Translations under genes and position numbers: made by a program
Notes under the pieces: model-generated
Told to the model about the DNA's origin: nothing
The model's database searches: none
What the model saw: the letters and a program-made list of their open reading frames with translations, nothing else
From: Caldilineaceae bacterium
GTDB lineage: Bacteria > Chloroflexota > Anaerolineae > Caldilineales > Caldilineaceae
Assembly: GCA_022821545.1 (NCBI GenBank)
Contig: JAJEDJ010000047.1
Span: 1-64,000, forward strand
Direction of reading: 5' to 3'
Length of the DNA: 64,000 bases
Shown: piece after piece, positions 60,164-64,000 of the stretch
How positions within the stretch are numbered: the stretch's first letter is position 1
Layout: each line of letters opens with the position of its first letter

Positions 60164-61594
60164 GTGGCAAGCAATTACGACTTTGACCTGATCGTCATCG
60201 GCTCCGGGCCGGGCGGATATGTGGCCGCCATTCGCGCCGCGCAGCTGAACCTGAAGACCGCGCTTATCGAGCGTGAACACCTGGGCGGCGTCTGTCTGAA
60301 CTGGGGCTGCATCCCCAAGAAGGCGCTAATCAAGAGCGCAGAAGTGCTGGATACGCTTCAGCACGCGCAGGAGTTTGGCCTCACTTTTGATAATTTGCAG
60401 GTGGACTACGGCGCGGCCGTGGATCGTTCTCTGCAGATCGTAGGCCGGCAGACCAAGGGCGTTGGCTTCTTGATGAGGAAGAACAATATCGAAGTCATCG
60501 AAGGACATGCCCGCTTCACCGATGCCCACACGGTGCAGGTCAGCGCCGGCCCGCTCAACCCGGACGGCGAACCGCGTACCGTGACCGCCGGTAGTTTCGT
60601 GGTTGCCACTGGCGCCCGTGCCCGCGACCTGCCAGGCGTCGAAGCCGACGGCGAGCGCATTCTTCAGTATCGCCATGCCATTCGTCTGAACGAAATTCCC
60701 GAATCCCTCCTCGTTGTGGGCGCAGGGCCGATCGGCATGGAGCTGGGCCACATCTACGCTACCTACGGCGCGCAGGTGACTATCGTCGAAATGTTGGACC
60801 AGGCGCTGCCGCTTGAGGATGCCGACGCGGCGCAGGAGGTAGTGCGGGCCTTCCGGAAGCGGGGCATCAAAGTGTTGACTTCGAGCCGCACCGAAGACTT
60901 TGAGGTCGGTGAACGGTCGGTCACCGTTACAATCAAGGACGTGACCGGTGGCAGTGCCCAGACGGTGGAGGTTGAGAAGGTACTTCTGGCGATTGGAATT
61001 TCACCCAACACGGAAGACGTCGGTCTGGATGCCGCCGGCGTAGCTCTCAACCAGGACGGCTTCATCGAGATCGACGAGTATATGCGGACCAACCGCGAAA
61101 ATATCTACGCGATCGGTGACTGCACGGGCAAAATGCCGCTGGCGCATGTGGCCAGCGCCCAGGCAATCGTCGCCGCCGAAAGCGTCGCCGGCCAGAGCAC
61201 CACGCCGATTCCGGCGGAACGATACATCTTTATGCCCCGTTGCACATTCTGTGTGCCCCAGGTCGCCAGTCTCGGCATGACCGAAGCCGAGGCGCAGGAG
61301 GCCGGCTACCCCGTTAACGTAGGCAAGTTCCCCTTCATGCCCAACGGCGCCGCCCAGGCGCAGGGCGTGCGCAGCGGCTTTGTCAAAATCGTAGCCGATC
61401 AGAGATACGGCGAAATCCTCGGCGCTCATATCGTCGGCCCTAATGCGACCGAACTTCTGCCGGAGCTGTCTCTGGCGCAGATGATGGAGCTCACACCCGC
61501 CGAGATCGCGCACAACGTGCATGCCCACCCGACTCTGGCCGAAGTGGTGATGGAAGCGGCCCACGGCGTTGAGGGCCTGCCAATTCATATGTAG
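60164..61594 (+). CDS. lpdA: Dihydrolipoyl dehydrogenase (E3)
   Basis: A 476-residue flavoprotein disulfide reductase that reoxidises dihydrolipoyl groups with NAD. FAD site DLIVIGSGPGGYVAAIRAAQ, redox pair GGVCLNWGCIPKK (C44, C49), NAD site LLVVGAGPIGMELGHIYATYG, and the C-terminal HAHPTLAEVVMEAAHG with the catalytic His-Glu dyad are all present. GTG at 60164 after GGAGGG is preferred to the ATG at 60092, which lies in the repeat-rich gap. It works with the E2 encoded upstream. Confidence 0.93.
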   Translation: MASNYDFDLIVIGSGPGGYVAAIRAAQLNLKTALIEREHLGGVCLNWGCIPKKALIKSAEVLDTLQHAQEFGLTFDNLQVDYGAAVDRSLQIVGRQTKGVGFLMRKNNIEVIEGHARFTDAHTVQVSAGPLNPDGEPRTVTAGSFVVATGARARDLPGVEADGERILQYRHAIRLNEIPESLLVVGAGPIGMELGHIYATYGAQVTIVEMLDQALPLEDADAAQEVVRAFRKRGIKVLTSSRTEDFEVGERSVTVTIKDVTGGSAQTVEVEKVLLAIGISPNTEDVGLDAAGVALNQDGFIEIDEYMRTNRENIYAIGDCTGKMPLAHVASAQAIVAAESVAGQSTTPIPAERYIFMPRCTFCVPQVASLGMTEAEAQEAGYPVNVGKFPFMPNGAAQAQGVRSGFVKIVADQRYGEILGAHIVGPNATELLPELSLAQMMELTPAEIAHNVHAHPTLAEVVMEAAHGVEGLPIHM

Positions 61595-61600
61595 AGGCCC

Positions 61601-62068
61601 ATGAATACCGATTCCGACCGGTGCCGGCCGGCTGGGACAGCAGCGAATCGAAAACGCGCCGCGCTAAAGGCAATCTGCCAGCAGCACGGCGTCGCCATCC
61701 TCTACAGTTTCGGCAGCCGCGCCAGGGAGACGCTGGCTTGGCTGGACGATGCGAAGGCAGTCCTCGCCCCCGGCCCCTCCGACGTGGACGTGGGTGTGAA
61801 GCCGCTGCCGGCTACCGACTTCAGCTGGAAGACAGAGGTTGCGCTAGGACATGCCCTGGAAGATTTTCTGGGAGTGGACCGCGTCGATCTTGTAAACCTC
61901 GACAGCGCCAACCCCTTTCTGGCAGCCGAAGCCGTTCACGGCGAACGACTCTTCGCCGAGAGCGAATACGCGGCCGACAACTACGACCTTTACATCCTCC
62001 GGCAAGAGGGCGATCTCTCGTTTTTGGAGGAAGAGAGAGCGCGTCTGCTCCTCGGCATACCCCAATGA
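61601..62068 (+). CDS. MNT-type nucleotidyltransferase, antitoxin of a HEPN/MNT pair
   Basis: A 155-residue minimal nucleotidyltransferase: ILYSFGSRARETLAW and GPSDVDVGVKPL supply the GS and DxD motifs, separated by about 21 residues rather than the usual 9-10. A third acid is in VDLVNLDSANPFLAAEA. Such proteins inactivate the HEPN toxin by AMP transfer in characterised cases. The toxin gene follows with an ATGA overlap. Confidence 0.85.
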   Translation: MNTDSDRCRPAGTAANRKRAALKAICQQHGVAILYSFGSRARETLAWLDDAKAVLAPGPSDVDVGVKPLPATDFSWKTEVALGHALEDFLGVDRVDLVNLDSANPFLAAEAVHGERLFAESEYAADNYDLYILRQEGDLSFLEEERARLLLGIPQ

Positions 62069-62544
62069 CCCCAAGCTATCTCTCCCGGCGCGTCATTGTA
62101 GAGCGCCTGTCCCTGCTGAATCATCTGATCGGGCAGATCGAGCGGTTGCCCCTGGACGACGAGGACGCCTTTTTTGCCGATAGCCGCAACGTCCACACAG
62201 CCGAATCATGCCTGCGCCGCGCTTTGGAAGCGTTGTTTGATATCGGTCGTCACATTTTGGGCAAAGCGTATGGCGTTCCTGCAGGAAGCTACAGAGATAT
62301 CGCAACACTACTTGCGGAAAAGGAAGTCCTTGACAAGGGGGAAGAAGGGATTTTTGTGCAGATGGCGGGCTACCGAAACCGGTTGACCCATGTTTACCAC
62401 GAGGTCAGCTCGGCAGAACTCTTTCGGGTCTGTGTCGAAGATTTGGGAGACTTGGCGTCTATACGCTCGGCCTTTCTGAGCTGGATCCGGGACAACCCAC
62501 ACAGGATCGATGATCCCCTGAGCGATGCCGATGGACAAGCCTGA
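62065..62544 (+). CDS. HEPN toxin (HepT/DUF86-like)
   Basis: A 159-residue HEPN protein. VHTAESCLRRALEALFDIGRHIL is the first conserved helix pair and YRNRLTHVYHEV holds the RNase motif Rx4HxY. It would cleave RNA when not restrained by the MNT protein. The last 20 bases overlap the following thioesterase gene. Confidence 0.88.
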   Translation: MTPSYLSRRVIVERLSLLNHLIGQIERLPLDDEDAFFADSRNVHTAESCLRRALEALFDIGRHILGKAYGVPAGSYRDIATLLAEKEVLDKGEEGIFVQMAGYRNRLTHVYHEVSSAELFRVCVEDLGDLASIRSAFLSWIRDNPHRIDDPLSDADGQA

Positions 62545-62980
62545 ATACGCCGCCTTTCCTCTCGACATTACCGTCCGTTTCGCCGAAACCGATCAGATGG
62601 GCGTCGTCCACCATAGCGAGTATATCGTCTGGTTCGAGGCCGGGCGCGTCGCCTGGATGGCGGCGGCCGGGATGCCCTATACCGAGATCGCCGGCGCCGG
62701 CTACAACCTCGCCGTTACCGACCTGCAATGCCGCTACCGCAGCGCCATCCGCTTCGGCGACGCGGTGCAGGTGATCACGCGTTTGGGGTCGCTGCGCAGC
62801 CGTCAGGTCGAGTTCGTTTACGAAATTCGCAACCCGCGCACCGGCGCCGTCTACGCCGACGGGCACACGCGGCATATCTGTGTCGACGGCGATGGCCGCA
62901 TGACGCGTGTGCCGGATTGGATAGCGCAACGATTGTTGGGAGAAGTGAAAGGTGAAGCGTTTTCAGAAAGGCGACTATAG
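62525..62980 (+). CDS. Acyl-CoA thioesterase, YbgC/FadM (4HBT hot-dog) family
   Basis: A 151-residue hot-dog protein: DITVRFAETDQMGVVHHSEYIVWFEAGRVAWM is the 4-hydroxybenzoyl-CoA thioesterase signature with the catalytic Asp. CRYRSAIRFGDAVQVITRLG and the RQVEFVYEIRN strand complete the fold. It hydrolyses acyl-CoA thioesters; chain preference is unknown. It overlaps the HEPN gene by 20 bases, which may be incidental. Confidence 0.88.
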   Translation: MPMDKPEYAAFPLDITVRFAETDQMGVVHHSEYIVWFEAGRVAWMAAAGMPYTEIAGAGYNLAVTDLQCRYRSAIRFGDAVQVITRLGSLRSRQVEFVYEIRNPRTGAVYADGHTRHICVDGDGRMTRVPDWIAQRLLGEVKGEAFSERRL

Positions 62981-63056
62981 ATTAGAGGCTTGACACCTCT
63001 TAACAGCGCCGAGCAGACCGGATGAGGCCTGGTACGCTGGCTTGTGGGAAACGTCT

Positions 63057-63602
63057 CTATCCCTGCCCCAACTCAGGAGAGGGCTCCTCTCCGTCGATCT
63101 CCAAGGGCGGCAGCTCCTCAAGACTGGTCAGCCCGAAATGCTGCATGAAATGGTCGGTAATCGCATAACGGATTGGCCGGCCGGGCCCTTTCAGACGGTC
63201 AAACTCCTCCACCAGGCCCTGCTGCAACAGGTTACGCAGCACGCCGGAACAGTCAACACCTCGCACCGCCTCCACCTGCGCCCGCGTCACCGGATGGAGA
63301 TAGGCGATGATGGCCAAAGTCTCGAGGGCCGGGGCGCTGAACTGCACTCTCATGTCCAGATTGAGAAAATCCTCCACCGCCTGGGAGGCGGCGGGATTGG
63401 TGACAAGCAGGACCCGACCGTCGCGACGCTGCAGGCGCAGCCCTCGATTTTCCTCTTCATACTCTTGCTGCAAGGCGGCCAGCGCTTTGGTCACCTCAAC
63501 TTCCGGGCAGCCTGACGCTTGCGCAAGCTGCGCTGGCGTAACCGGGTCCCCCGCCACGAAGAGCAGGCTCTCCAGAAGGGCGCTCAACTTCACGCTTCCC
63601 AC
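63057..63602 (-). CDS. scpB: Segregation and condensation protein B
   Basis: A 181-residue Scp[75 protein letters not shown] and [18 protein letters not shown] form the two winged-helix domains. It binds ScpA and SMC in chromosome condensation. The start is GTG. It overlaps the upstream membrane protein gene by 13 bases; scpA would be expected further along, outside the window. Confidence 0.92.
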   Translation of the reverse strand: MGSVKLSALLESLLFVAGDPVTPAQLAQASGCPEVEVTKALAALQQEYEEENRGLRLQRRDGRVLLVTNPAASQAVEDFLNLDMRVQFSAPALETLAIIAYLHPVTRAQVEAVRGVDCSGVLRNLLQQGLVEEFDRLKGPGRPIRYAITDHFMQHFGLTSLEELPPLEIDGEEPSPELGQG

Positions 63603-63994
63603 TCATCCTCAAAGGGCAGATGGCGCATACGCACATCCAGCTTGCCGAGCCGTAAACCCATATGCTCTTCGATGATGTCCCGCGTTGATTCGACCACCTC
63701 GTCCGTCTTCATCGGCACGTCAATATCGGGCGCAGTTTCGACTTCCAACTGAATGTCAACCGCATTGCCGCGGGATTTCACGTCCGGAAATACCGTAATC
63801 ACATCGGCGAGCTGGTCCAGATGCCAGGACAGGCGGCGTGCGATGCTGTCTGTGTCCAACTCCACCGAGCTGCCCTTTACCGTCTTCATACGCACCCCGC
63901 GCTGACGGTGGGGCCAGAGTTCCAACCACAGCAGGCTGCCGAATATAAACACCGCGATTGTGCCCACCGCCACCTGGCCAATCAGGAAATTCAT
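63590..63994 (-). CDS. Small membrane-anchored protein, unknown function
   Basis: A 134-residue protein with one N-terminal membrane helix ([25 protein letters not shown]) and a cytosolic domain ([55 protein letters not shown]) that resembles the Asp23/AmaP-type alpha-beta fold. The alkaline-shock link is a guess. It lies 6 bases from the window edge and appears complete. It is coupled to scpB. Confidence 0.6.
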   Translation of the reverse strand: MNFLIGQVAVGTIAVFIFGSLLWLELWPHRQRGVRMKTVKGSSVELDTDSIARRLSWHLDQLADVITVFPDVKSRGNAVDIQLEVETAPDIDVPMKTDEVVESTRDIIEEHMGLRLGKLDVRMRHLPFEDEWEA

Positions 63995-64000
63995 GCTGTT

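Noticed and set aside
1-64000. CRISPR array or prophage
   Set aside because: No regularly spaced 25-40 bp repeats, cas genes, integrase, terminase, capsid or tail genes were seen.

Overview
The window reads as a chromosomal segment of an uncultured-type Chloroflexota bacterium (Caldilinea/Anaerolinea-like). This is an inference from several traits: long PTATPT-type Thr/Pro linkers in a secreted protein, SH3-domain lipoproteins, acidic low-complexity tails after lipoboxes, a phytanoyl-CoA dioxygenase, sugar-isomerase and sulfatase repertoire, and many small toxin-antitoxin pairs. No rRNA, tRNA, integrase, transposase or CRISPR array could be supported.

Region 1 (about 1-22,975) is a lower-GC accessory island devoted to defence. 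A divergent HNH nuclease whose N-terminus resembles the phosphorothioate (PT)-binding SBD family (682-1569) faces a ten-gene, tightly coupled plus-strand operon (2607-17521). The order is cysteine desulfurase (SspA-like), DUF4007 protein (SspB-like), large P-loop ATPase (SspC-like), a protein with two GHKL ATPase modules of which the second is histidine-kinase-like, a receiver-domain-like protein, a PP-loop PAPS-reductase-family sulfur-transfer enzyme (SspD-like), an SNF2 helicase, a ParB N-domain protein, a ParB-HTH-like protein and a beta-CASP metallo-beta-lactamase nuclease. This looks like a single-strand DNA phosphorothioation writer (SspABCD type) with an apparent two-component phosphorelay and a helicase/ParB/beta-CASP effector set built into the same transcription unit, in place of the known SspE or SspFGH partners. 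It is the main candidate for an undescribed system. Behind it lie the decayed end of a DNA methyltransferase (17693-18115), a small winged-helix-like protein, a secreted fibronectin-type-III protein, an orphan HicB-like protein and an AAA ATPase whose partner gene is cut off at about 22,975, where the high-GC backbone begins.

Region 2 (23,000-36,726) is transport and envelope. It holds an oligopeptide-type ABC transporter (solute-binding lipoprotein and two permeases, with a strong hairpin after the binding-protein gene), an SH3 lipoprotein with a tandem 9-bp repeat in its leader, an acyltransferase-3 membrane protein, a Mn/Zn ABC transporter whose two permeases carry C-terminal winged-helix-like tails and, in one, a cysteine-rich insert, and an MFS transporter.

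Region 3 (36,727-44,488) has small modules and metabolism: hicAB, a DUF4432 sugar-epimerase-like protein, a DUF4258/DUF2283 pair, a sulfate-assimilation pair (cysH of the Fe-S type and a double-domain CbiX/SirB chelatase) behind a strong promoter and a 500-nt leader, a glycerol dehydrogenase and a fused CoA-transferase. Region 4 (44,533-50,554, minus strand) is an exopolysaccharide cluster (polyprenyl glycosylphosphotransferase and two glycosyltransferases) followed by an intact AAA ATPase/DUF4276 defence pair.

Region 5 (50,833-63,994) holds a GNAT acetyltransferase, a sugar isomerase plus phytanoyl-CoA dioxygenase pair, a secreted multi-SH3 protein, DinB, sulfatase and VOC proteins, 2-oxoacid dehydrogenase E2 and E3 subunits, an MNT/HEPN toxin-antitoxin pair, a YbgC-type thioesterase, ScpB and a small membrane protein. 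Functional names come from reading motifs by eye; no database search was run.
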